This document shows, piece after piece, positions 24,973 through 34,210 of a stretch of DNA of 64,000 bases. Source of the DNA: Rhizobium sp. CCGE531 (lineage in GTDB: Bacteria; Pseudomonadota; Alphaproteobacteria; Rhizobiales; Rhizobiaceae); NCBI RefSeq assembly GCF_003627795.1, contig NZ_CP032688.1, positions 62,001 through 126,000 on the forward strand, in the 5' to 3' direction. The first letter of the stretch is position 1. Each line of letters starts with the position of its first letter. The notes below the pieces were generated by a model, which did no database searches, had not been told where the DNA came from, and saw nothing but the letters and a program-made list of their open reading frames with translations. The translations under genes were made by a program, and so were the position numbers.

Positions 24973-25782
24973 ATGAAGTTTGCTTCCATCGAGAGCGCGG
25001 TTAAAGCAATCGCCGCCGGAGAGATGATCATCGTCGTGGACGACGAAGACCGGGAAAACGAAGGCGACATCCTCGTTGCCGCGGAGAAGGTGACGAACGA
25101 TCATGTTGCCTTCATGATGCGTTATGCGCGCGGCCTGATCTGCGTTCCCTTGACCGGGGAGCGGTTGGACGAACTGGATATCCCGCTCATGGTGGAGCGC
25201 AACTCGGATTCCTTGCAGACGGCGTTCACGGTCTCAGTGGACCTGATAGAAGGCGTATCGACCGGTATTTCCGCAGAAGACCGCGCCAAGACCATCAGGG
25301 CGCTTGCCAACGCATCGACGATGCCGGAGGAGCTGTCCCGGCCAGGCCACATATTCCCCCTGCGGGCAAACCCGTCGGGTGTTCTCGGACGCGCCGGCCA
25401 TACGGAAGCCGCGGTGGATTTCGCTCGGCTGGCCGGGCTCGAGCCAGCGGGTGTTATCTGCGAAATCGCCAACGACGACGGCACTATGGCGCGTCTTCCC
25501 GAGCTCAGCGAATTCGCCGCGCACCACGACCTTCTCATGGTGACCATCGAAGCCCTGATCGATTATTGCCGTGAGATCGATGAAAGCGGCCCTCGTGTAG
25601 AGGACGCAGCCGCGGCGGCGATGTCCAATGTTTCGTATCTGACGAGCAGACGTTCCACGTGCCCGCAGAGGGAGAGCGGAACTCCTGCGTTGGTGGTCTC
25701 CGATACACCAAAAGAAAAGCGCGTTTCGAAGGTGCCAGAGGCCCTCGTAACGTTAACGGACCTTGGATTCGCTGTGCGATGA
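24973..25782 (+). CDS. ribB: 3,4-dihydroxy-2-butanone 4-phosphate synthase with IS-derived tail
   Basis: 269 residues. Residues 1-205 are a complete RibB: VVDDEDRENEGD (acidic metal loop), RYARGLICVPLTGERLDEL, STGISAEDRAKTI, RPGHIFPLRANPSGVLGRAGHTEAAVD and CEIANDDGTMAR. It makes the four-carbon precursor of riboflavin from ribulose 5-phosphate. Single-domain RibB usually ends near 205-217 residues. The last 60 or so (for example RSTCPQRESGTPALV) are not a RibA domain, and the final 15 codons lie in the left end of an IS6 remnant. No FMN riboswitch precedes it, so in this unit it escapes normal flavin feedback. It probably supplies FMN for the monooxygenase. Confidence 0.9.
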   Translation: MKFASIESAVKAIAAGEMIIVVDDEDRENEGDILVAAEKVTNDHVAFMMRYARGLICVPLTGERLDELDIPLMVERNSDSLQTAFTVSVDLIEGVSTGISAEDRAKTIRALANASTMPEELSRPGHIFPLRANPSGVLGRAGHTEAAVDFARLAGLEPAGVICEIANDDGTMARLPELSEFAAHHDLLMVTIEALIDYCREIDESGPRVEDAAAAAMSNVSYLTSRRSTCPQRESGTPALVVSDTPKEKRVSKVPEALVTLTDLGFAVR

Positions 25783-26055
25783 TTGGGCATGACAGACCGT
25801 GATCCACGTTATCGCCGCCACCGCTTTCCAGCTAAAATTATTGCCCACGCGGTGTGGCTTTATTTCCGCTTCCCTTTTAAGCCTGCGGATGGTCGAGGAC
25901 ATGCTGGCTGCTCGTGGGATCATTGTCTTGCACCAGACGATCCGCCTGTGGGCAGAGAAATTTGGTCGTACCTTCGCCAACAACAAGCTTCGATCCTACA
26001 ACGCTGTAAAACGAGAGTTCATGCCGGATGTAGCGCTTCGGCTCCACCCTGTTCC
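25736..26055 (+). mobile_element. IS6-family transposase remnant, copy 1 (internally deleted)
   Basis: From 25790 the sequence reads MTDRDPRYRRHRFPAKIIAH and then, after a frameshift, LRMVEDMLAARGIIVLHQTI and RLWAEKFGRTFAN, the N-terminal part of an IS6-type transposase. It then jumps directly to NKLRSYNAVKREFMPDV, a segment that lies far downstream in intact family members, so the catalytic middle is deleted. The left end (about 25736-25800) matches copy 2 at 32700 base for base over long stretches. The element is inactive. It supplies the 3' end of ribB. Confidence 0.75.
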
Positions 26056-26307
26056 ACACCCCACCCCATGACCTCACCACGAGCCATCATCGCGAACTGG
26101 GAGTAGCAGCGATGAACCTATGGGCCCAAATTGCTCGCGCATCACTGACAAAACAGACCGGCGTCACGGGCTCGCCTCTTTGCCCTTAAGTCTAAGATTC
26201 CCGTCGAAGTGACGGCGAGGACCGGCTGCAACCCCTCAATTGCCCTGTTCGCCCGTCGATGGCGATAGGCGGACCTCATGCTTGGATACCGTTTCGGGAA
26301 GGAAGTG

Positions 26308-27288
26308 ATGATGTGGAGAGTTGAGAGTGTCCCCCTCATTGACCATTTCTCGCTCAAAGGCACTTGCAGCGAGGAACTCGCGGAAGCGCTTTCCAGGCTT
26401 TCCCCGCAGTCACCAGCGCATGTAGAGGGCGATAAGACGATCGCCTACGATATACATGCGATCGCCAACGGCCCGATTGCAGTTATTGCTGCGCACTACG
26501 AGGGCGACCTCAAGGTACAGCACCTGGGACCGGCGGAGGCAAACATCATCATGCTTCCACTCCATGGGCGATCGGTCGTTACCGTGGACGGCAGACAAAT
26601 CCCGTCGGAGGGAAGGCGTGGCGTTTTCGTGAACAGCATGTCGGCGAGTGCAACCCAGTTCATTGGGCCCAGAAAACATTTGGGTCTCAGGATCGCCCAT
26701 GATGAATTGACGCGCCGCTTAGAACGTCGGCTCAATACGCCGATAAGAGGCAGCCTCGATTTCTCGCCAGAAATCGATCTGTCGGTCGGGTTCGGCTCTC
26801 TTTTGGTGCAACTGGTACCAGTGCTGTATGCTGGATTACGAGACGGAATCCTCCATCAATCACCGATAGCACTTAATCACCTCACCGAAACGACGATGGA
26901 GCTTTTGATCGAAGCTGCGCAGCATCGCTACTCACCTGAGTTATGCCGCGTTGCTGAACCACCCTTACCCAAGGCCGTTAAGCGGGCGATCGACTATATG
27001 CGTGCCAATATTGCTCGGCCGCTATCTCTTGAGGAAATCGCAACGGCCTGTGGTGTTAGCCGACGCACTCTTCAGAACGGTTTTCGCAACTTCCGAAATA
27101 CGACCCCTCAGGCATTTCTGCAGCACCTTCGGTTTGAATCAGTGCATGAGGAGCTGATGAAAGGAGAGCCTGGCCTCTCGGTCACCCAGGTCGCTCTGAA
27201 ATGGGGCTTCGTGCATAGAGGCAGGTTTTCTGCGGACTATCGGAAGCGCTATGGAGTACTTCCCTCGGAAACATTGCGTATATCATAG
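26308..27288 (+). CDS. AraC-family transcriptional regulator
   Basis: 326 residues from ATG 26308, chosen for the GGAAGGAAG just upstream (26278 is a longer alternative). Residues about 40-190 form an AraC-binding-like sensor domain. The C-terminal 100 residues have two helix-turn-helix units: PLSLEEIATACGVSRRTLQN and VTQVALKWGFVHRGRFSADYRKRYG. The gene opens the segment between the two IS6 remnants and its targets are unknown; the chemoreceptor downstream is a candidate. Confidence 0.88.
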   Translation: MMWRVESVPLIDHFSLKGTCSEELAEALSRLSPQSPAHVEGDKTIAYDIHAIANGPIAVIAAHYEGDLKVQHLGPAEANIIMLPLHGRSVVTVDGRQIPSEGRRGVFVNSMSASATQFIGPRKHLGLRIAHDELTRRLERRLNTPIRGSLDFSPEIDLSVGFGSLLVQLVPVLYAGLRDGILHQSPIALNHLTETTMELLIEAAQHRYSPELCRVAEPPLPKAVKRAIDYMRANIARPLSLEEIATACGVSRRTLQNGFRNFRNTTPQAFLQHLRFESVHEELMKGEPGLSVTQVALKWGFVHRGRFSADYRKRYGVLPSETLRIS

Positions 27289-27559
27289 GCGGATTGCCGA
27301 TCAGGCGGCGCGCTCGACCGTCTTGAAGGCGTGATAGCAATAGAACTCTCCAACAACTGGCTGGGCCCAATATCTGTCTTGCTGATGATCCCCTGAACGC
27401 AACGATGTTCCGATCTGCGCAACGCAGTTCCAAACCAGTACATGGGTTAATCATCTGGTAAGTGTGCCGCGCTCATCTCACACATAGCGGTCGACATCAC
27501 AATGTTCTGAACCGCATCGCTAATGGAAGCCGGTGTAATTTTTAGTCCATGAGGAACAT

Positions 27560-29827
27560 ATGTCGAGACTGCCGCTATCTCTACTTTTAATGATTTTGGC
27601 AATTATCCCTTTGACGGCTTTCCTACTCATAGGAGTATCGACATCACTGGGCTATTACCACGAATACTCTACGTTTCGAAGCGCGCAAACAACGCAGCAA
27701 CTTGGGCGGGAAGGTGGGTTCCTGGCCCAAGCTGTAGCGGCAGAAGCGTTTGCAGGCGCCGACGTCCGTCGGGCAAGACGAGCCGCATCGGACAGCGCTT
27801 TTACAGCGGTCTTTTCCGCTTACGACTCTTGGAAAAAGGCATTCGACGATCCGGCCATAGAGCGGGCAGTACAGATCATTCGGGAAAGGCGGGAGAATAT
27901 CGACAGCTTCCGCCGGCGCGTCGATGACGGGACCGCTGGCGAGGCGGAGGGAGCCGTTGCCTTGCGCCCAGCTGCCGTTGCGGGTTTGGAGCTCGTCCGT
28001 CGCACTGGGGCGACTGTCAATGACTTGGACTTGGCACGTCAAATCACCGGTTTTCACGCGTTGATGCAGATCACGGAAGCAAGTTTGCTGGAGATCAGGC
28101 CGGGCCGAGCCTACATCAAAAATTCAGTAATGTCCGTCGATCTATTTTCGTCCCTCTTACAGTCGAAAAATCTAAAGCAGCTTTATGTGCCCACCATGCA
28201 CGAATTTCTCCCTGCCGATCTCGTCAAATCGTATGACGACTTCGAGGCCAGCGCCGCAGGCAAGTTCATCGCGGACGTTCGCGATCAGATGTATGCGAAC
28301 CAGCCGGGCGTTTCGTTCCCCGCCGAGACGTTGGATCGATGGAGTGAAATGACCCAACAGCGGGCTGCTTTGTTGACCGAACTCGTTATGCGCACCGGCG
28401 ACAAGTTGGACGAGATGGCATCTCAGCGGTACGCCGATCTTCGCAATGCCTTTATCGGCTACTCCGGCGCCACACTTCTGATCATGTCGACGGTACTCAT
28501 TCTGAGCATTTCGGTCGTTCGGAAAATTTCAAGCTCCATTCGAACACTGACAAGCCGGATGAAGGCACTCGCAGAAGGGAATACGTCGGCGCCGGTGCCC
28601 TTGACGATCCGACGCGACGAGATCGGCGACATGGCGCGTTGCCTCGAGTTTTTCCGCGGCGTGGCCATACAAAAAAATCACCTGGAGACATCCGCGGAAG
28701 CTGAGCGCGTTCGTTCTGACCAAGAGAAGCTGGATATTCAGATAAGGGCTGAAGAAGAAGCAGAAGAGCGCCTCGTCCGAGCGACGACGGCATTGGCAAC
28801 CGGGTTGAAGCGGATGGCGGATGGAGACCTGATTTATGAGATCGACGAACCGTTAGCGCCACAGTTCGAAAGCTTGCGCAGGGACTTCAACGCATCCATT
28901 CGCCAGCTCCGGGACGCGCTTGTTACCGTCGGCCATTCAGTCGAAACGGTCACGAATGGCAGCTCGGACGTCTCGGCCGCATCTGAAAATCTTTCAAGAC
29001 GCACCGAGCAGCAGGCGGCTTCGCTCGAGGAAACTGCAGCCGCGTTGGAGGAAATAACCGCCAACGTTGTATCGACGACAAAGAGGACGGCTGAGGCGCG
29101 CGGAGCCGTCCGACAGATGCGAGATCATGCGGAAATGTCCGGTCGCGTTGTGCGCAATGCTATCGGAGCCATGAACCGCATTGAAAACTCCTCTAAGCAG
29201 ATTGCGCAGATCATTAGCGTCATCGACGCGATCGCCTTCCAAACGAACCTCCTGGCGCTGAACGCTGGCGTCGAAGCAGCGCGTGCTGGCGACGCGGGAA
29301 AAGGCTTTGCGGTTGTTGCCCAGGAGGTCAGGGAGCTTGCACAGCGCTCAGCGACAGCGGCGAAAGAAATCAAGGATCTCATCGGCAATTCAGCTCTGGC
29401 GGTCGACGAGGGCGTAAGGCTCGTGAGCGAAACCGGCTCGGGCCTGAGAACGATTGAAGAGCTTGTGCAGGATGTAAATCTTCATATGGACGCAATCGCA
29501 ACAGCCTCCCAGGAACAATCGTCGGGCCTGCGCGAGATCAACGGCGCGGTTAATCATATGGACCATGCCACTCAAGAAAATGCGAACATGGTCGCGGAGA
29601 TGAATTCTGCAGGATCACACCTCGCTCAAGAGAGCCAAAGCCTCGCCGCGCTGTTGAGACATTTCCACTTCGAGGAAAAGAGCGCGGATTTCCAGCCACA
29701 GACGGTGACGGGCGAACTTGGAAAGAGGTCCCCGGCCGGTCAGACAAGGGTTGGCCGCGGAAACTATCCGATGCGCCGCGGTAACCTAGCACTTGCGCCT
29801 TCGAACGATGATTGGCAAGCGTTGTAA
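27560..29827 (+). CDS. Methyl-accepting chemotaxis protein with NIT-like sensor
   Basis: 755 residues. The first membrane segment is at about residues 5-27 and the second at about 300-320. The periplasmic region begins with [18 protein letters not shown], resembling the start of the nitrate/nitrite-sensing (NIT) domain, and is helical throughout. A HAMP domain (about 321-375) and a signalling domain follow, with the tip [20 protein letters not shown] at about 554. The sensor differs from that of the chemoreceptor at 6343, while the signalling part is similar. There is no C-terminal pentapeptide. NIT assignment is by eye and needs a profile search. Confidence 0.9.
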   Translation: MSRLPLSLLLMILAIIPLTAFLLIGVSTSLGYYHEYSTFRSAQTTQQLGREGGFLAQAVAAEAFAGADVRRARRAASDSAFTAVFSAYDSWKKAFDDPAIERAVQIIRERRENIDSFRRRVDDGTAGEAEGAVALRPAAVAGLELVRRTGATVNDLDLARQITGFHALMQITEASLLEIRPGRAYIKNSVMSVDLFSSLLQSKNLKQLYVPTMHEFLPADLVKSYDDFEASAAGKFIADVRDQMYANQPGVSFPAETLDRWSEMTQQRAALLTELVMRTGDKLDEMASQRYADLRNAFIGYSGATLLIMSTVLILSISVVRKISSSIRTLTSRMKALAEGNTSAPVPLTIRRDEIGDMARCLEFFRGVAIQKNHLETSAEAERVRSDQEKLDIQIRAEEEAEERLVRATTALATGLKRMADGDLIYEIDEPLAPQFESLRRDFNASIRQLRDALVTVGHSVETVTNGSSDVSAASENLSRRTEQQAASLEETAAALEEITANVVSTTKRTAEARGAVRQMRDHAEMSGRVVRNAIGAMNRIENSSKQIAQIISVIDAIAFQTNLLALNAGVEAARAGDAGKGFAVVAQEVRELAQRSATAAKEIKDLIGNSALAVDEGVRLVSETGSGLRTIEELVQDVNLHMDAIATASQEQSSGLREINGAVNHMDHATQENANMVAEMNSAGSHLAQESQSLAALLRHFHFEEKSADFQPQTVTGELGKRSPAGQTRVGRGNYPMRRGNLALAPSNDDWQAL

Positions 29828-30000
29828 ATCTTAAAGGCGGCGTCGCCGACCGCAGTAAAATACGCATCTTGGCCGATTGTGAACGAGAGCGATATCCCGG
29901 TGGGGTAAGCGGCATAATACTCCGCCAAATGACTTGTGCGGTCCAAAAAAACCGTGGCTTGACACATGATTGTTCAGCCACGTTACAAGAGGACTGGCAC

Positions 30001-32700
30001 ATGACACAGATACGTCAATCGGAACTAACATCCCGCCTCGGACAGCTTGTAGAAACGCAGATGGCGACTGATGCTCAAACCATCCAGGGGCGTAACGTCT
30101 TACGCAATGCGGTCAATGCCAGTCCTCCGCTTGCCACGGGCATGGCATCGCCATTTTCGGAGGCCTCCGTTATCCGGCCATCGCATGGTCACGACGAGGA
30201 TGTCGCTAATCTGGGGCAACCCTTTGAGAAGTCTTTTCGGGCGCCCCCCCGGCATTCTGAGTCAACCGTCGACATGCCATTCGACGCCGAAGAGATGTCC
30301 AGTGCCGTCGTGCTCGACGCCATCCCACTACCCGTCTTCTTCAAGAACAGGGATGGGGTTCACCTTGGTTGTAACAGGGCGTTTGAAAGCTTCTCCGGCC
30401 GCTCAAGAGCAGAGATTATCGGAAAAACCGTTTTTGATTTGGTACCCGCACCCATAGCCGAGACGTATGCCGCGTTGGACGAGGCGCTTTTTGCAAATGG
30501 CGGTGTTCAGCAATATGAAGCAAAGGCCACCGCGGAAGATGGTGGCGTGGTTGATCTTTTACTCAGCAAAACAGCGATCACTGATATCGCCGGTAACAGG
30601 ATCGGCTTGGTTGGCGCGATGTTGGACATCACAGAACGAAAACGTGCGGAGCATGATCTCAAAGAGGCTCTTGAATTCGCAGAGGGAATTATCGCCGCCA
30701 TTCCTGACGTTCTGTTCGAGGTAGATGCCGACGGTCGCTACCTGCAGGTCTGGGCAAGGAATCAGGAGCTCCTGGCGCAGCGAAAAGAAGTGCTGCTCGG
30801 TAAGCTTGTCCGCGATGTGCTCCCTCCAGATCAGGGCGACATCGCTATGCTGGCACTTGAAGAAGCCAATGAAACCGGCGCCTCCTACGGTCGGTGTGTC
30901 CGTATCGCCCTACCAAACGGCGAATCCCGTTGGTTTGAACTGTCGGTGGCAAAGCGACCAAGCAGCAATCACTCGACCGTCACTTTTCTTGTGTTATCCC
31001 GCGATATTACCGAACGAAAGCACGCCGAGGGAACAACTATTGAAGCTCGAGCCCGCCTCCTAAGTGTCCTGCAGACCATTCCTGACATGGTATGGCTGAA
31101 AGACGTAACAGGCAAATATCTGTTGTGCAATCATGCGTTCGAAGGATTGGTCGGCAAGGCAGAAGCGGAAATCGTTGGGAAAACGGACTATGATTTGTTT
31201 ACTCCCGAACTCGCCCAGTTTTTTCGGGACAAGGATGAGGAGGCCATGCAAGCCGGCCGTATTCTCATCGATGAGGAACGGTTCACCGCTCACGAGGACG
31301 GCCGATCAGTGCTTTTGGAAACTCGTAAGGTTCCGGTATTCTCCGGGGGAAAGCTGACCGGGATTCTCGGCGTCGCCCGCGATATCACCGAACTGGACAC
31401 GTCCCGTAAGAAAATCCGTCAGATGGCATTCTACGATTCTCTGACCGGCCTGCCTAACCGGACACTTTTCAATGAACGGTTACGCGAGATGATCAGGGAC
31501 GCGGCTTCGGCGGGCCAGCGAGCCGGGGTGATGCTGGTCGACATGGACCATTTCAAAGCAGTCAATGACACTATGGGACATCCAGTCGGTGACGAGTTGC
31601 TGCGGCAGGTGGCGACCCGCTTGAAAGAAGGCGTCCGTACCAGCGACACAGTGGCGAGACTCGGTGGCGATGAGTTTGCTGTCTTGCTTCCGAATGTTAA
31701 GGACAATGACGATTTGGCTCAAATTGCCAGCAGAATGCTCGCCGCATTCGGAGAACGTTTCATGCTTTCCGACAGGGAGTTCTTTGTATCCTGCAGTATT
31801 GGGATAGCGGTATTTCCAAATGACGGCGACGCACCCGACGATTTGGTGAAATATGCGGATTCTGCAATGTATTTAGCAAAGCGTTCGGGGCGTAGCAACT
31901 TCCGCTTTTACTCAAGAGATCTCACGATTGGGGCTGAAAAGCGCCTGGCGCTAGAATCAGACCTACGCCTTGCTATGAAACATGGGCAACTTGAACTCCA
32001 TTATCAACCAAAGGTCCTTTTGGACAACGGAAAGGTGATCGGTTCAGAAGCCCTGCTTCGATGGCATCATCCGAGGTTGGGAATGATCCCTCCGGGCGAA
32101 TTCATTGGTGTCGCCGAGGAAACCGGATTGATCATCGATCTGGGACGATGGGTGCTGCATGAGGCGTGTCTGACTGCTGCCGTCATGAACGCAGATGGAC
32201 TGCCCCCGCACAAGATCGCGATAAATTTGTCTCCCAAGCAGTTTCAATGCCCGCATTTGTCGCAAACGATCGCGGACGTATTGCAGGAAACCGGTTGTCG
32301 TGCGGAGTGGATCGAGGTCGAAATAACTGAGAGCCTCCTGCTCCACAACTGTGAGGGCGTTTCGACGACACTCTCTCAATTGCATGCGAGCGGAATTTCC
32401 ATAGCGATCGATGATTTCGGCACCGGCTACTCATCTTTGAGCTATTTGGCCAACTTTCCCATTGATACCCTCAAGATCGACCGGTCATTCATCAATCGAT
32501 CCGACAAGCGTAGTCGGGAACTGGTGAAGGCAATTCTCTCGATTGCGCGTTGCCTAGGGCAAAATGTGGTCGCTGAGGGCGTGGAGACGGTTGAACAAGA
32601 AAAATTCTTGACTGAAAGCGGCTGCGCTGTGGCACAGGGCTTCTACTATAGTAAGCCCATTCCGAAGTCCGAACTTCTCGTCGCGAACGCACGCCCCTGA
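30001..32700 (+). CDS. PAS-PAS-PAS-GGDEF-EAL cyclic-di-GMP protein
   Basis: 899 residues from ATG 30001 (AGAGGA upstream); an in-frame extension to 29812 lacks a ribosome-binding site. Three PAS domains begin near residues 100, 228 and 356, with motifs such as IPLPVFFKNRDG and IPDMVWLKDVTGKYL. The GGDEF domain spans about 470-630 with intact RLGGDEFAVLLP, and the EAL domain about 640-890 with GSEALLRWHHP and DDFGTGYSSLSYL. Both active sites look intact, so it could make or break cyclic di-GMP. No membrane segment is seen; it is a cytosolic sensor linking some signal to motility or biofilm. The stop codon abuts an IS6 remnant. Confidence 0.92.
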   Translation: MTQIRQSELTSRLGQLVETQMATDAQTIQGRNVLRNAVNASPPLATGMASPFSEASVIRPSHGHDEDVANLGQPFEKSFRAPPRHSESTVDMPFDAEEMSSAVVLDAIPLPVFFKNRDGVHLGCNRAFESFSGRSRAEIIGKTVFDLVPAPIAETYAALDEALFANGGVQQYEAKATAEDGGVVDLLLSKTAITDIAGNRIGLVGAMLDITERKRAEHDLKEALEFAEGIIAAIPDVLFEVDADGRYLQVWARNQELLAQRKEVLLGKLVRDVLPPDQGDIAMLALEEANETGASYGRCVRIALPNGESRWFELSVAKRPSSNHSTVTFLVLSRDITERKHAEGTTIEARARLLSVLQTIPDMVWLKDVTGKYLLCNHAFEGLVGKAEAEIVGKTDYDLFTPELAQFFRDKDEEAMQAGRILIDEERFTAHEDGRSVLLETRKVPVFSGGKLTGILGVARDITELDTSRKKIRQMAFYDSLTGLPNRTLFNERLREMIRDAASAGQRAGVMLVDMDHFKAVNDTMGHPVGDELLRQVATRLKEGVRTSDTVARLGGDEFAVLLPNVKDNDDLAQIASRMLAAFGERFMLSDREFFVSCSIGIAVFPNDGDAPDDLVKYADSAMYLAKRSGRSNFRFYSRDLTIGAEKRLALESDLRLAMKHGQLELHYQPKVLLDNGKVIGSEALLRWHHPRLGMIPPGEFIGVAEETGLIIDLGRWVLHEACLTAAVMNADGLPPHKIAINLSPKQFQCPHLSQTIADVLQETGCRAEWIEVEITESLLLHNCEGVSTTLSQLHASGISIAIDDFGTGYSSLSYLANFPIDTLKIDRSFINRSDKRSRELVKAILSIARCLGQNVVAEGVETVEQEKFLTESGCAVAQGFYYSKPIPKSELLVANARP

Positions 32701-33110
32701 GGGCATCGTGACGGCAACGGACCTTGGGATTTGTCGTGCGATGATATGGCATGATGGATCGTGATCCACTTTGTCGCCGCGAGCCCTTCTTGCTGAAATT
32801 ATTGGCTACGCGGTGTGGCTTTAGTTCCGTTTCGTTTTTGAGCCTGCGGATGGTCGAGGACATGCAGGGCCGCTCGTGGGATCATTGCCTCGCACCAGAC
32901 GATTGGCCTGTGGGCAGGGCACTCTGGTCGTACCTTCGCCAACGACATTCGCCGCCGCAGTTCCGGTCGGCTCGCCCACAAGTGGCATCTGGATCAGACC
33001 GGTGTTTCGATCCGTGGCAATAAGCATTGGCTCGGACGAGCCGTAGATCAGGACGGATTTGTTCTGGATGTGCTCATACAAAGCCAGCGACGTACCAGAC
33101 GGCCATGCGA
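32700..33110 (+). mobile_element. IS6-family transposase remnant, copy 2
   Basis: The left end matches copy 1 (ACGGACCTTGG and following bases), then broken frames read LRMVEDMQGRSWDH, RTFANDIRRRSSGRLAHKWH and VSIRGNKHWLGRAVDQDGF, typical of the first two thirds of IS6-type transposases with the first catalytic Asp region in KWHLD. Frameshifts and loss of the 3' end make it inactive. It has the same orientation as copy 1 and the two bracket 25.7-33.1 kb. Confidence 0.75.
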
Positions 33111-33517
33111 GCCGCACATCAGCCGGCTGCCGACCTCGTTCCATTCCAATCCTGATTGTCGCGGTGCCGCTGTTGATTGTGCGCGTGAAGCATGCGCTCG
33201 AGGCCGACGCATAAACGTCACGGAACCTGATGTCCCAATGTGAGGGACGAGGCGGACCGTCATTTTCACGCTATAAGGAGCGCAAAAATAGCCACTTTAT
33301 CAAACTATCCCAGTTGCTTAGCTAAAATCACGTAAGCTGAATTATGGAACATCCATATCGTACGAAGCATCGGAGGAGATGAGCCAGATGTCGGAGGCCG
33401 CACGGGCCGACAGGGCAAGCAGACAATCGTTTAGCCGGTCTCTATTCGTCTTCTGCCCGGGCGTGCCAGCAAGGCCGCATAAGTGCGAAACACACGAGAA
33501 GTTCCGATGATGGCGCG
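33111..33517. other. Intergenic region right of the IS6 remnant
   Basis: About 400 bp with no supported gene. The first half may be more insertion-sequence debris, since short broken frames follow the remnant. The second half should hold only the 3' flank of the GntR gene. One GCAGACAATCG string near 33415 resembles half an island operator but lacks the second half. Confidence 0.35.
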
Positions 33518-34210
33518 TCAGCCAGTGGAAATGTATCGTGCGACACGCGACAAACCGTAGGAGATGAAATTTCGCTGTACGAAGCCGACAGCTTTCAAAT
33601 CCCCAGCTCGTAATGCGCGGCAGAGTTCGTCTAGCTCCTCTTTCAAGAAGCGGGTTTCATCTTCCCACATACGGTCAACAAAGGTGTACCAGACCCGGGA
33701 AGCCTGGAAGTAGAAGCGATCATGAATGTCACGAACCGCAGAATTGCCAATCAGTGCGTTGACGGCGAAGTGAAGCTCGTGATTGATCTGGAAGAACTGC
33801 TCGAAATCGCGAGATTGTAACAGCTCTTCAACGCGAGGGATCAGCGCCTCGATATCTTCGAGAGACTTGGCCGCCCGCTCCGGCCTGCCGAAATCACCGA
33901 TCATCTCGCTGAGTTTCAGGCGGAATGCGTAGACATCCTTGAACTCCTGGAAGTCGACTCCGGTGACCGTCGTGCCGACGCCGTTACGCGTCTCAACCAA
34001 ACCTTCATAGTCGAGCCGCTGTAATGCTTGTCGAATCGGAGTTCGGCTCACCTTGAATTCCGCCGCAAGCTCGGTCTCGACCAGCAGCTCGCCGGGACGA
34101 TATTGCAATAGGCAGATTCTGTCGCGGAGAACGCGATGGATTTCGGTCGCCTGCCCACGCGGAGGCGCGGCTCGTGGCGTCTCGCGCCTGAATGCAGCAG
34201 CTTTAGCCAT
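33518..34210 (-). CDS. GntR-family regulator (FCD subfamily)
   Basis: 230 residues. The winged helix includes LRDRICLLQYRPGELLVETE and FKVSRTPIRQALQRLDYEG; the FCD domain (about 95-220) has ELHFAVNALIG and FYFQASRVW. It shares its first base with the stop of the EutA-like gene, so the two are translationally coupled. It resembles the third GntR of the window (60672) in length and in the segment after the wing. It is the natural candidate to bind the repeated CTGNANACAG-like sites between 34983 and 35144. Confidence 0.9.
   Translation of the reverse strand: MAKAAAFRRETPRAAPPRGQATEIHRVLRDRICLLQYRPGELLVETELAAEFKVSRTPIRQALQRLDYEGLVETRNGVGTTVTGVDFQEFKDVYAFRLKLSEMIGDFGRPERAAKSLEDIEALIPRVEELLQSRDFEQFFQINHELHFAVNALIGNSAVRDIHDRFYFQASRVWYTFVDRMWEDETRFLKEELDELCRALRAGDLKAVGFVQRNFISYGLSRVARYISTG

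Noticed and set aside
33413..33424. Seventh island operator (GCAGACAATCG)
   Set aside because: Only one half site is present, with no -35 box and no gene start in a suitable position.
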